This document shows positions 9,887-20,302 of a stretch of DNA of 64,000 nt, piece by piece. Source of the DNA: Capronia americana (taxonomy: Eukaryota; Ascomycota; Eurotiomycetes; Chaetothyriales; Herpotrichiellaceae); the NCBI GenBank assembly GCA_016110215.1, contig JADWQD010000003.1, forward strand, positions 3,596,001-3,660,000. Direction: 5' to 3'. The number at the start of each line of letters is the position of its first letter. The first letter of the stretch is position 1. The notes under the pieces are model-generated. The model did no database searches and was not told the DNA's origin. It saw only the letters and a list, made by a program, of their open reading frames with translations. The position numbers and the translations under genes are program-made.

Positions 9887-11425
9887 TCAACTTATGCCGC
9901 TCCTCCTCAGCGCTCTGTACGCAGGAAAAATAGCCTCGAGCCTCTGCACCAACACATCCGGAACATGCGCACTGGTGTGCTCGCCTTCAGCCTCTGCGTG
10001 CTCCCCGGGCTCTGGGGTCCTCTCATGGGTCTCACTATCGGCACTCGATGTGCTCGCCAGCAAGCCTTTCCAGTCTTCTACCTGATGGAGCTTGACCTTC
10101 TCTTCGCTGTCCCTGGCGCCGTGATGTGCCTCTGTGTTGCCAAAGTCCTTTCTTCGCTGCCTCCAGACCAATCCGTCGGGGCTGTCCGCTGATCCGGGAA
10201 CGGGACCCCTCAGACTGAGGGACTTTAATGCTCCTTTGTCGGCGTGGAGGTCGACTTCGTGATTCTCGAGCATGCCGCTCTTGAAGTCGAATTTGGGGGT
10301 TTGCTCGAATATCCAGGCTGGGGACATGAGTTCTTGCACGCCATTTGCGAGCCAGGGGTTCTGCTCTTCAAGCTCGTCGAACGAGGTCGGCGCGGCGAGA
10401 GTGATCTCACTTGTGCCAGGTTCTCGGGGCTGACCGTTTCCGTACATGGCCCAGAATTGTCGCACGATGGCTTCGGTGATGTCCTTTCGGATGTTGTTCC
10501 GTAGAAGCTGGCTCGCTGTATAGGCAAGGTTTCCAACTTTGCTGCGCACGCTTTCGACGCCGTGTGCGGTGATGAAATCGCGACCGGGACTCCTCAATAA
10601 GTCGGAGATATGATGGATGTACGGGCTAGAGTAAAGCAGGGTACCGTGATGGAGTGCCCGACCTTTTGTCAGCTTGTACGCGCTGCCGCTGACTTTCAAC
10701 CATTCAGCTTCGTTGGGTCTCTGCATGACAATGTCATTGCGATCACTGACGCGCACTTTGGGAAAGTCGCTGCCTTGGCCTTCGGACAAGAGTTGCTTGG
10801 GCGCCGACATTTCGAGGCCCCGCAGAGCTTGCACAACCATTTCCGCATGTTTGCTTCGAGTGAAGGACCTCGTGTTCGGAACGATGACCGAGTAGTTCAG
10901 GTTGCCAGAGTCGTGGAAGACGGTACCACCTCCACTGCGACGGCGGACGAGGTCGACCGGGAGAATGTCTGGGCGAACATCCCAATTGTATCTGCCCGGT
11001 GCCACCAGCTGCTCCCCGCGAGAGCTTCCCCCGGTCTCTGGCACCTGCTCTTCAGCTCGAAGACCTTCCTGTATTCTCTTCAAATCCGTCTCCAGCCATG
11101 GGTTCTGGTTACGCCCAATAACTATACAGGGTCGGTTGGTGTAGAACAACAGAATGTGTGATTCTGGCGAGGATTTCGTGAGCAGGTAGTGCTCTATCGA
11201 GAGGTTGAGGTACGGATCATCCGACGACAAATGGAAGACAAGAGGCCCGGTCTCCTTCGAGACACGCCATAGCTCTTCAAGATTCCATGTGGGAGACGGT
11301 ACTGACTGCGTCCGATCATGGACTGCCCGGCGCTGGGCAAGGGAGACAAGACGGGACGAGATGGGTGACGGATTACGGGTACTCCATTCCGAGAGTGTCA
11401 AGAGCAGCCGTGAAGCTGCTCGCAT
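9887..11425 (-). CDS. AIM22: Mitochondrial lipoate-protein ligase / lipoyltransferase
   Basis: This enzyme of the BPL/LplA family attaches lipoate to the E2 subunits of 2-oxoacid dehydrogenases and to the glycine-cleavage H protein. The product is 512 aa. The N-terminus is rich in Arg, Ser and Leu and free of acidic residues for about 40 residues, as expected for a mitochondrial presequence. The core carries the family motifs: YLNLSIEHYLL, RPCIVIGRNQNPW, RRRSGGGTVFHDSGNLNYS (lipoyl-AMP site) and KVSGSAYKLTKGRALHHGTL, which holds the conserved lysine. The C-terminal part (about residue 380 on) is longer and less conserved, with an acidic Glu/His-rich stretch. The ATG at 11425 was chosen; the upstream frame opens only with TTG. 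The yeast counterpart is Aim22. Orthology is by motif and not by alignment. Confidence 0.9.
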   Translation of the reverse strand: MRAASRLLLTLSEWSTRNPSPISSRLVSLAQRRAVHDRTQSVPSPTWNLEELWRVSKETGPLVFHLSSDDPYLNLSIEHYLLTKSSPESHILLFYTNRPCIVIGRNQNPWLETDLKRIQEGLRAEEQVPETGGSSRGEQLVAPGRYNWDVRPDILPVDLVRRRSGGGTVFHDSGNLNYSVIVPNTRSFTRSKHAEMVVQALRGLEMSAPKQLLSEGQGSDFPKVRVSDRNDIVMQRPNEAEWLKVSGSAYKLTKGRALHHGTLLYSSPYIHHISDLLRSPGRDFITAHGVESVRSKVGNLAYTASQLLRNNIRKDITEAIVRQFWAMYGNGQPREPGTSEITLAAPTSFDELEEQNPWLANGVQELMSPAWIFEQTPKFDFKSGMLENHEVDLHADKGALKSLSLRGPVPGSADSPDGLVWRQRRKDFGNTEAHHGARDSEEKVKLHQVEDWKGLLASTSSADSETHERTPEPGEHAEAEGEHTSAHVPDVLVQRLEAIFPAYRALRRSGIS

Positions 11426-12065
11426 TGAACCGGACAAGCAGTTCCCGTGGGCGAAGCGCTTGTGGGAAGGGAATGGAAATGTGTACAGCTAGCGAAACGA
11501 GCGGCTCGAGTCGATACGCCGAGAGATGCACCCGGAAGAGAAGGTGAGCCGCGACTAATATGAGGACGCATTTCTACACAACCACGCAGGGAGCAGAATA
11601 GGCCAGGCCTAATGACAATTCTTCCCGACCCAGTAAGGATACAAATTTCAGAATGTGGGCGGCAGCGTTAAGGATGCCCTGCGCCATCTTTACAGTATAT
11701 CAAGGTCTTACTGTACTCGTGCAATACAATCTCACCCAGTAGATGGTGGTCGTGACAAATCGGCAACTGGAGGTAAAAGTCAATCAGATACGGGGGATCA
11801 ATCGGGAGTCTGCTATCTCAACCAAACACTTGTCCTCGTTCATCGTCGCTCTGGCGTTAGGACTCATTGGGAAACCAGTACCGACCAACCATGTCGTGGC
11901 TTCAATATGCAGCTTGTTTGACCAACGCCGGAGCTAATGCAAGTGCACAAACGATTTCTGGGCATCCCATCGGAACTTCCAACGACACTGCAGCAGGAAC
12001 CAAACGCTCACAGATCCCCACGGCACCCTTCCTCATGCATGGTTATGGCAGCCTGGCCAGCTGAA
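11426..12065. other. Spacer, no gene seen
   Basis: This 640-bp gap lies between the start of the lipoate ligase and the 3-prime end of the next minus-strand gene. It holds the ligase promoter. Short plus-strand frames here have no recognisable content. Confidence 0.5.
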
Positions 12066-14033
12066 TCATCGATCGTCTGCGCGCCGTTTCCCTGCGGCAA
12101 CCGATACAGAGCCGGCGCGTGACCCGCGAATGTCCTCGTCGGGTTCGCCAAGGAGAAGGCTCGTGTCCAGCAACGGCTCTCGCCAGCTGCAACCGGAGGC
12201 AGTGTAGAGCCCTTGTCTGGCATCGACCACTCGATGCGCCCGCCCTGACTCGATCTCTTGATGGAGTTTGTCGGAGAACAGGAATTGCCGGATCACCTTC
12301 TTCGTGTCGTCCCACTCCGAGGCCCCCATGCTCTCTGCTTGAGCTCGGTACTGACGCGCGAACCAGCCTTGTTCAGCTGCGCTTACGGGGTGCACCTTCT
12401 CTGCTAGTGAACCCACATACAGCGCCCACAGCCGAAGTCGCCGATGTTCAGCAATGGCACCTTCGGAGTCACTCTCCACCAGGTTTTTGCGTAAATCTGT
12501 GAGCAGCTTGAGCCCGAAGCGCACCGGCTCCGGTGTCCCCAGCACCATCGCCGCCATCAACCCCGTGGCTGCACATGTGTAAGCTTGCGTCAGCGGTCGC
12601 AGAAAGAGGTGAGGGTATATCGCCAGGTTGACATCGTGATCCGCGAGTCGTGAAATGCAATCGAACTTGCGGAGTTGCTGCCATCGGAGGAGTTGGTCGT
12701 CGCCCGGGACATCGTGGACTCGTGTATACTCGTGCGCTTTAAAGAGCTCTCGCAAGTCAGTCACGACCGCTTTCATGACGGGATGCTCGACCAGCGGATC
12801 AACAGCCGCCGCATGGTCTCCGAAGATGCCTGCCGACAGCAGCCGTGCCTTCCATGGTTGACTGAGCGGCCCTGGGGTCCATTCTGAAGCCGGGAACAGC
12901 GGGCGGGTATCGTATTTCAGTGCAAAATAGCAGTCGCAAGAAAGAAGGTCTTCGCGGAACCAGGCGTCCATCAGAATAACGCCTCCGGCCTCATTGACGA
13001 GATTGCGGAGCATTTTGAGATGCATCCGCGCAACCGAGGTATTGTCCACGAGAGTTTCCGACGAGAAGAGCTTCAGGATCGCCTTGAGCGTGATCAGGTC
13101 TTGTGGACCGGGGCGAGCCACTCGCTGCCTCAGCTCGGTCATGGCTTGTCCTTGGAAGTATCGCGAATGGTAAGCAAGAGTGTCATCCTCGGTCAGCGCT
13201 CCCATGGCGGCTGTCAGAAGACTCAGATATGCGTTAGCGTAGCAGGTGTCCTGATTGATCAGAATCGCATCATCCCAACTCCTGGCAATCTCGTAGGAGC
13301 CTTGACTCTTTTCAGATTCCTTGGGCCAGGACTGGGGAATCAAGACCTCGTAAGCAAAGCTGATCAGGTTGTTCACGAGCGGAGTCATGGACAACGGAGA
13401 TGAGTGATCTAGCGACATATTGATCGAATTGAGAATGGCCGTCGGGTCGTCTTCCATCATGCTTGATTGCGTGGAAGGGGTCGAGGTAGTCGAGGTCTGT
13501 ACTCCGCTGCTGCCGGCCGCCTGAGCAGAGCTAATGCCAGGGTAGCCCAGCTGGAGCGGCTGCTCGGCCATCCATGGGTCAAACCCAAAAGGCGTAGCCG
13601 ATGGTACTGCTGGGGGCTGAGATTCGCTTGTCAACCGAGCCCTCTTGTTAGGATTGTCAATTGAAACTCGACGTACAGACTGTCCTCGAGGATGAGAAGG
13701 TTGTGGCTGCTGCTGCGCAGGAGGGATTTGGGGCGGCTGTTGTGACGGAGGACCCAGAGGCCCCACGGGCACGTTGGCTGAAGCTCGTAGCCTCTTCGCT
13801 TGCTCCTGCTTCTTCCACCTCTCATAGCGGTTCATGACATGCCACGACACGGCGGCATTGTGGTCTTTCGAGTCAATGTTGCCAGCATCCTTGTTGACAA
13901 AGGAGAACTCGCCCTTGAAAGGTGCTGGCTGATTCGGCGAACGTTTATCCTTCGACATTGACTTTTGATACAGTCGGTAGGCAATGTCGTCCACCGCGGA
14001 ATGCTGATACACGAGAGTAGTACTAGCAGCCAT
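12066..14033 (-). CDS. Fungal_trans_2-type protein without zinc cluster
   Basis: This is an intronless 655-aa protein. It resembles the fungal family annotated as Fungal specific transcription factor (PF11951), in which many members have lost, or never had, a Zn2Cys6 motif; no CX2CX6C cluster is visible here. The N-terminus has the family's FVN signature (GEFSFVNKDAGNIDSKDHNA) and then a basic segment WHVMNRYERWKKQEQAKRLR. A Pro/Gln/Ser-rich linker (about residues 85-200) includes a basic patch NPNKRARL that could be a nuclear signal. The remainder (about 215-620) is helical with the typical spaced segments, such as DTCYANAYLSLLTAAMGAL and ALKYDTRPLFPASEW. The ATG at 14033 is a true ATG. A regulatory role is inferred from the family; direct DNA binding is doubtful without a zinc cluster. 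Confidence 0.8.
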   Translation of the reverse strand: MAASTTLVYQHSAVDDIAYRLYQKSMSKDKRSPNQPAPFKGEFSFVNKDAGNIDSKDHNAAVSWHVMNRYERWKKQEQAKRLRASANVPVGPLGPPSQQPPQIPPAQQQPQPSHPRGQSVRRVSIDNPNKRARLTSESQPPAVPSATPFGFDPWMAEQPLQLGYPGISSAQAAGSSGVQTSTTSTPSTQSSMMEDDPTAILNSINMSLDHSSPLSMTPLVNNLISFAYEVLIPQSWPKESEKSQGSYEIARSWDDAILINQDTCYANAYLSLLTAAMGALTEDDTLAYHSRYFQGQAMTELRQRVARPGPQDLITLKAILKLFSSETLVDNTSVARMHLKMLRNLVNEAGGVILMDAWFREDLLSCDCYFALKYDTRPLFPASEWTPGPLSQPWKARLLSAGIFGDHAAAVDPLVEHPVMKAVVTDLRELFKAHEYTRVHDVPGDDQLLRWQQLRKFDCISRLADHDVNLAIYPHLFLRPLTQAYTCAATGLMAAMVLGTPEPVRFGLKLLTDLRKNLVESDSEGAIAEHRRLRLWALYVGSLAEKVHPVSAAEQGWFARQYRAQAESMGASEWDDTKKVIRQFLFSDKLHQEIESGRAHRVVDARQGLYTASGCSWREPLLDTSLLLGEPDEDIRGSRAGSVSVAAGKRRADDR

Positions 14034-15278
14034 CTTGCCGGAAATGGCGCCGGGGAACTGTTTTGAATAATACAGATCATGGCGGAAAAGGTCGAGAAGG
14101 CCGAAGGATGTTCTATATTGATTTCCAAATCCTTACCTGAGCACTTCGATCGCCATGGAAGCTATCGCACACCCAGACCCCAAGGGCCTGGACGCGAGGC
14201 ACAGGTGTATGGACGTTCTCCTAGAACTAACCGTATTTTGAAAGGCACCTTTGGAATCTCATTGGAGGCTGGGCGGGATTGGGCAAGGCGTCGAATGCAT
14301 GATTTGGCCTGAGGAATCAAGAGACGGCTCAACGGCGGGCAGGCGGGAGACCCAGTCGAGACACCAGGGCGGGTGCGGACCCCAACTCTCAACTAGATAA
14401 GCGCGCACACATTGATTCATGATCCTGCGTGTCCAGCTCCAAGGTCGGGAGATCGAACACTGACATAAGCATCGCCAGCTTCTGAGCCCATGGGAATTGG
14501 AATCCAGACGGAGACGCCGCGGTTGGGTGCAGAAAACACGAGCGCATGTGCGGTGAATACGAGGTTGGCGGGCTGTGGGAAGTACAGACTTGGCTGATGC
14601 TTAAGTCAGAAAGTCGTCATGTCCTCGATAATCGCTCGAGGTGCGGCTGCCCGGGATAGGCATAGACTTGATTGAGTAACCACAGGATGCTTCAGAATTA
14701 GATAAGCCAGGGCCAAACAGAAGACGACTGACTAACCGAATTGATTCTGATCGCGCGCTGAAATTCCTCGCCGAGTCGCTTCGAACTGCCCGCCGACGGT
14801 TAGTCATTCAGGTTTCTGCCACGGACGATGACAATTACCCAGCCACGGCTTCTGACTGACCGCTTCTCGCCGAATCAACAATCTTCACGTAAGCCACTCG
14901 GCGGTAGGAACCAAGTTATTCCACCGTGCTGGACTTCGAAGCGCTGTGCCGCTCGGCTACCAGTTTTGGAAAGTGCCTCCCTCGTTTCTTTTGGCTGGGC
15001 GATGACATAACCCGAGCTTCGTCTGTCTGCAATTCTCAGTCTTTCGTTCGATCGAACTAGAGGGTACTTGGGCCAGCGTCGCGTATGCAAGTGGTCGAGC
15101 GCAAGTGGTCGCCCTGGGTAATGTGCGGACTGGCCTGAAGAGACGAGAGGTGGCAATTCTGGCAACGGCCTAGGTGGTAGCCAGTGTCGCATCCGTCTCA
15201 GACAATGATCGCAAGATGTTGGGGTGCTGAGCCAATGTGTAAACACGACCGGCAAGGGAGAAGTGGTCGGATGCGCCT

Positions 15279-16062
15279 TCAAGATTCGAGCTTGAGGCTG
15301 ATGGGTTTGACTTCAGGACCGACGACACTATTTCTGAGGGCACGTTGCTTGGGGTCGTTGACCATGTTCTCGTCCAAGAAAGTGACATAGTCTGAAAGCG
15401 CATCCTAGATAGGCATGAGGTGTATATAGCACGAAGCTACATACTTCAACTGTTGCCAACCAGGTGCCCGAGTCTATTACAGCTCATAAACCTGGGGATG
15501 TGGAGATGTTAGATCTCATTATAGCGGGAAATGGTGGGTCTATATAGCCTGGTTGAATGTCCGACCGAGGACCTGTGGCCTGACCATCTTCGTAAGGAGG
15601 ATGTCCCAAATAAGCAAGATGGCTTGTAGACCGCTAGGAACAATTGTCGGATTGCCCAAACTGGGTCATTGGTGAGGTGCATTTGTCAGGTCGTCCAAGG
15701 GTAGTGAGTCAAAGCTGAATTGAGCAATCGTGGCAACGACTTGCTCGAGCCAGGCACCTAACACGGGAAGAGGAAGAAACTCCTGGCAATCACCATGGGG
15801 GCTTTCCCGACACGAGCCTCCTGCCAGCATGTTCATGATCCGAAGCATTAAGATAGACTGGTTTAGGCTCGAGCCCAGGAGTCCTGCTGAGTGACTTTCA
15901 ACTGCCGGTGTGGTCGGAGAGCACTTTGATAAACTATTCTTAGTGAGCACCGAGCCCGACTGGCAATGATCCAACAAGCAATGACGCCGTGCTGCTTCAT
16001 CGAGCTTATGGCTTGTTGATGTGGTGGTCGCTGTAGCGCCCCTAGGGGGGGGCCAACCAGTA
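15279..16062 (-). pseudogene. Possible decayed protein-coding gene, unidentified
   Basis: Several minus-strand pieces look protein-like but are broken. From about 16062 to 15666 there is an open stretch of about 130 codons with balanced composition (for example VLGAWLEQVVATIAQF). After one TGA the same frame stays open for 43 more codons (ending about 15535) with segments such as LQAILLIWDILLTKMV. Further on, 15445-15474 and 15279-15404 can be joined over a GTATGT...TAG gap of only 40 nt to give a plausible C-terminus (EDALSDYVTFLDENMVND). In-frame TAA/TGA/TAG codons between the pieces are not removed by obvious introns. I do not recognise the family. It could also be a real gene with unusual introns or chance open frame. 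Confidence 0.3.
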
Positions 16063-19000
16063 TGCTAAGGTTAGGTCAGGACGTATCAACACTGCACCGT
16101 TTCCTGCAAGTCAAGATGCTCCATAAGTTGGTGGTTTCACCTTATGGGATAGGCTGGGGTATCATCACTGTATGTCCCTTTCACGAGTCCGGTTCTTCAG
16201 TCACTCTTTTCGAGCGGACTGCCTCATTGTTACTGGAGTAAGCCATTCATAACTGCTTGGCCAATCCATCCGCTCAACGGAATATTCACCCTAGTTCATG
16301 GCAGCAAGCTTCGCGCGGCTTCCCACACGGTTGTAAACCTTGGACTCAGGAAGCAGGGAACTGCATCGGGACCGATAAACCTCCTGTACACGCGACGAGA
16401 GCGCAAAAGCAAAACGCAAGCCGACAACTCTGGCAACCACGATTGGCAGTGTCAATGTGTAGCTCTTTTAGTGGCATGCTGTCTGTTTCTTTCGTTGAAT
16501 AGGCGCTGAAGCACTCCTTATGCTCGGGCGATACGCAGGATCGCAGACGTTGCTCTGACCATGTAGACAAACTTGCCGGAGCTATCAGATCTTGTGTTGG
16601 CGCTTTTTCAAATCCGGCACGGCTGGAGCGATAAGACCGGTAACGACAACGAGGATGATTCTGCTGGCGCCCAATAGGCACCATCGATCAATTCTTCCCG
16701 ACGTCCCGTAGCACACATTTGCTAGCCACCCACCCACCGCAGGCGCTGGAATGTTGACGCGCCAGCCTATGACCTTCGATCACAGACAACTCGGACGAAC
16801 GTACTGGGTACTCGAGGATCTACCCCTGACACGTGCGTGGATACGGGGAGAGAACGGCCGGCGAGTCGGCGACGGGACGATTTCTTTCGTGAACACGCAA
16901 GCTAACTCAAAAGAGCTGGCGATGGGATGTCGTGCAGCAATTCGTAGGGCGGCTGTCATCTCCGCAGGTGCTGCGGCGGGCTTTTGCCCGGGGTTGTCGA
17001 TCGCGATTCTCGAGGCTGGAGTATGCTATAATTGGTTGCCGCTCCTTGCTCCTGCCATGCCCAGAACGATCTCACTGCCGCCCCCCAGTGCCTTTACCTA
17101 CTGTGTAATACGAGGAACGACTTTGAAAGCAAATCTCCGCGGGCCACGACCTCAAAGCTCGTCTTCGACAGCATCGATCGCATTCATAGCCCAGTGATCT
17201 TATAAGACTGTCACATTCGCCCTGACAGCGACCCCGAAGAAAAGACAGACATTGCAGTTTAATGAAGTCGCCGCTTTATCAAGAAGCGTGCGAACCCGAA
17301 GGATCCCAGAGACCCAAAGTCGGATCAATGAACTATGCTAGGCCGCACGGTGTGATATTTGGTGCCAGCTCAATAATCACGCCGAAGGTAAAATCCAATG
17401 CATTTGTCTAGGTATCATCTTTCATTCGTTGTCCCTTGAGAAGCGGGCACAAGACTTTAATTGATACTTGCTTTCGCACGCATGGCGAATTACACTGGTT
17501 GACCAAACAATACCGCAGTACCAAGTTGCTGTGCCCCTCGCACATCGTGTTCGCCAAAGTTTTACGTGTTGTACCAGGTCGGCGGCATGTTCCAGTACTC
17601 ATCCCAGTTGGAGCGGATAATCCTCCCGTCGAGAGTGGATCATGCTGCTTGGTCGTGTGATAAAATTGTCACGGCGTCATGGAGACGACGGCTGACCGGC
17701 CAAGGAGGGGCTTCACTCGAACTAGCAGACGCTGTGTGACCAGACTGATGCCGTCCACGGCGTCGTTGACACGTCCATGACTCTTCCGAGCTCATTTACG
17801 GGTGCTCAGGACACCACAACGTCGAAACACAGGTTTCAACTTTATATCCAAGCGCATTCACCTATTACTAGTGATGCTTGGGTGAGAGTTGGGTGAGCGT
17901 GAGGCAAACCGGCTAGTTCCGGAAAGGGCAGCGCTAAGACGGGCGCTGTGCCGTTGATCTCAAACAGTCGCGGCGGCGATCGCATGCGCAAATTTTCACG
18001 TCGGGCTCGAAGCATGTGAAGATTTCTGATAGTGCGACCCGATTCGGTCGCTCACGGCTTGCTCGTCTCAATACAACCGCTCAACTGCCACTTGACGACG
18101 CTCATGTTCTGTCGAGTTTCTTCCACGGTCAAGGCATCCGTCGCAATCTCACAGTATGTCTCATCGACCATTGCACTGACGTAGCTACAGCGGCACGGTC
18201 GAAGTTACGATGGTCGAGTCTAGTGAGAGCGGGCAGTAGCGGTAGGATTCGCTGGCTTTGGGGCCTTTCCCTAGCTTCCGTGCTTGTATCTAGGCGCGGC
18301 GTTTCATTCGCTTCCAATCCCTGTTCCCCAACCGTTTTCAGCATGGCCCGTTGAGCCCTGGCATGAACTTCTGCATCTTCTCCACACTTTGTTGGCGCTC
18401 ATCACTTTCATGGCCCAGGAACGGCACGCACCCAACTCCGGTCTACTCATTCACGTTGTGAATCCTGGGGCTGAGCATGGAGTGCTCAGGGATGTGGGAG
18501 CGTCGAAAAGAGTATCTGTCTCCAATATACGGAGTACTCCTCGGGGAAGGACCAGTGGTTGCCGGGCAATGGTGATGTGAAGAGTGCGCAAGCCCTCGAT
18601 GGCGCTGCTGTTCAGCTGAAAGCCACTGCAACATGCGTCGATCTCAACCTCGCTCTATTGGGAAACTCGGGTCAACGTCAAGCACGTCCTGGTTGCATCA
18701 AGGCTGCCCAAACTCGTAGATGCTCGTAATTCTATGAGGCCTGGAATCAATGTGGCGACTGTGGGTGTCCTAAAGCGTGGCCTGACGATAAGCAGCAGAG
18801 GTCCAACTCGCCGAGTTTTATTCTGTTCACGACCAGTTGGTGCAAAGTACGCTGCAGTCTGCACGAACCTGCTTGCAGCCTCCGGCGATGGCATACGGTG
18901 CCCCCCCCGGCATTGAACAGGAGACTTGTTCTTCTCGGACAGAAAACCAACCCGAGCTGCCGCATGAGACATTTTATTCTCCTGCGTAGCCATAACAATA

Positions 19001-19570
19001 GATCCTTGTTCTGCAAGAGCAACTTTCTTACTATAACCGCAACAGACTGCAGGGTCCGTGTCTATGAAGAGTCAAACTTAGTCCGTATCGTTCGACGGAA
19101 TGCTTGGACTCTGCCACAGGACTGGAGGCAAAGCGACTGGCTGGTGTGATGCAAGCGATAGTTATCTTGGTGCTGAGGGGTACTCGTCGGTGCTAGCATG
19201 GGTTCAGAAAACTGTAGTCTGCAGCCGTCCTTCGACCGTTCGACACGCAGACGAAGTGCACTCGAATGTTGTGAAACCCAGACAGACAAACGATGGTCTG
19301 CTCCGTCCTGCACTGCATCCCATGCTCTCCCGTTTCCTTCTCGCTGCTCACACGCCTCTGATGGGAAGAGAGAGCGGCCCGCAGGCAGTTTTGCCGTGGG
19401 TCTGTCGGCAAAGTTTTAGCTCCAAGGCTTCAGCCACCAGCTCCATAAGACACGCTTCGGGCTGGGGCCGCCAGCTGGATTAGGCACTAGGACGCCGCCT
19501 GGGCGATATTTCCGGCGGCCAGCATTCACCGTCGCTAAGCACTGACGGACACGCTGCTTCCACCAAAGAA

Positions 19571-20302
19571 GTGGCCCGCTGCACCGCACACCCCTCGTCA
19601 TCCTCTGCGCTCTCCTCACCATCCTCTTCGTCGCCGGTCGCTGCGTCCCAACCCCATCCGCCCTCCACCATCCACCATCCAACCATCCTCGCCATCCAAC
19701 AGACTCGACTGACTGACGATCAACGGCCACTTCGTGGCAGCCCACCCTCTCTTTTCTTCCTTCATCTTCCCTTCTTGTTGTACAGATCTTTTCTATCTGC
19801 CTTCTGAACTCTTCAGCGGCTTCATTTGAGCATTTTGGATCCACCATACACTGCCTTCGCTGAGCGGTCCTAGGGGCCGTTGATATGCAAACAAGAACGA
19901 ACTGCGCCCTCACTCCTCACACCTCACACTGACTGATTCGCGTCCACACCAGCGTATTCAAGATAACATTGTTGCTGTGGCACCCGCAGCCGCAACCTTG
20001 GTCGCACTGATCGGCTCGCAGATCCGTCATCTCGTCCATAGCTGGTGAGGGCACGACCACCACTATCGGTTCGAAACCTCGCAGCAAACCGTTCACCAGG
20101 CGCATGAAAGAAAGTTCCTAGTATTCTTGGGGATATAAAAGAGCTCAGATGGCTGTGGTGAGCGGTTGGCAAAGGGTTGACATTTGAGACGGAGGCTGTT
20201 GAGGATCCAGTCCAGTCCAGTCCAGTTCAGGGTATATTGATCACAGTCTCCTTTGTCCACCTCCTTCTCCAGGAGAGAAGTACCCACGGGAATAGTAGGG
20301 CG
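19571..20302 (+). promoter_or_regulatory. Pyrimidine-rich promoter/leader of the kinase gene
   Basis: About 19580-19800 is strongly C/T-rich on the coding strand, with many CCATCC and CTCC words, a common feature just upstream of transcription starts in filamentous fungi. A CCAGT pentamer run sits at about 20209-20225. The frame of the kinase is open upstream of its ATG from 20177 but has no ATG there. Confidence 0.4.

Larger units (their letters stand above)
14034..20302. other. 6.3-kb gene-poor region
   Basis: No intact gene was identified over 6.3 kb, unusual for this gene-dense window. Scattered open frames (for example 16751-17197, 148 codons, plus) have no recognisable domain. Minus-strand exon-like fragments at about 15279-16062 suggest a decayed gene (separate entry). 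An 8-G run is at 16045-16052 and the palindrome GGAGTACTCC at 18531-18540. The right end (about 19570-20302) is a pyrimidine-rich leader and promoter of the kinase gene. Confidence 0.5.

Noticed and set aside
16751..17197. 148-codon plus-strand ATG frame in the 6.3-kb gap
   Set aside because: No domain, no signal peptide and no sensible continuation by splicing. Probably chance in GC-rich DNA.
20055..20080. Possible tRNA T-arm (GGTTCGAAACC)
   Set aside because: Flanking bases do not pair as a T stem, and no acceptor, D or anticodon arms are found at the right distances.
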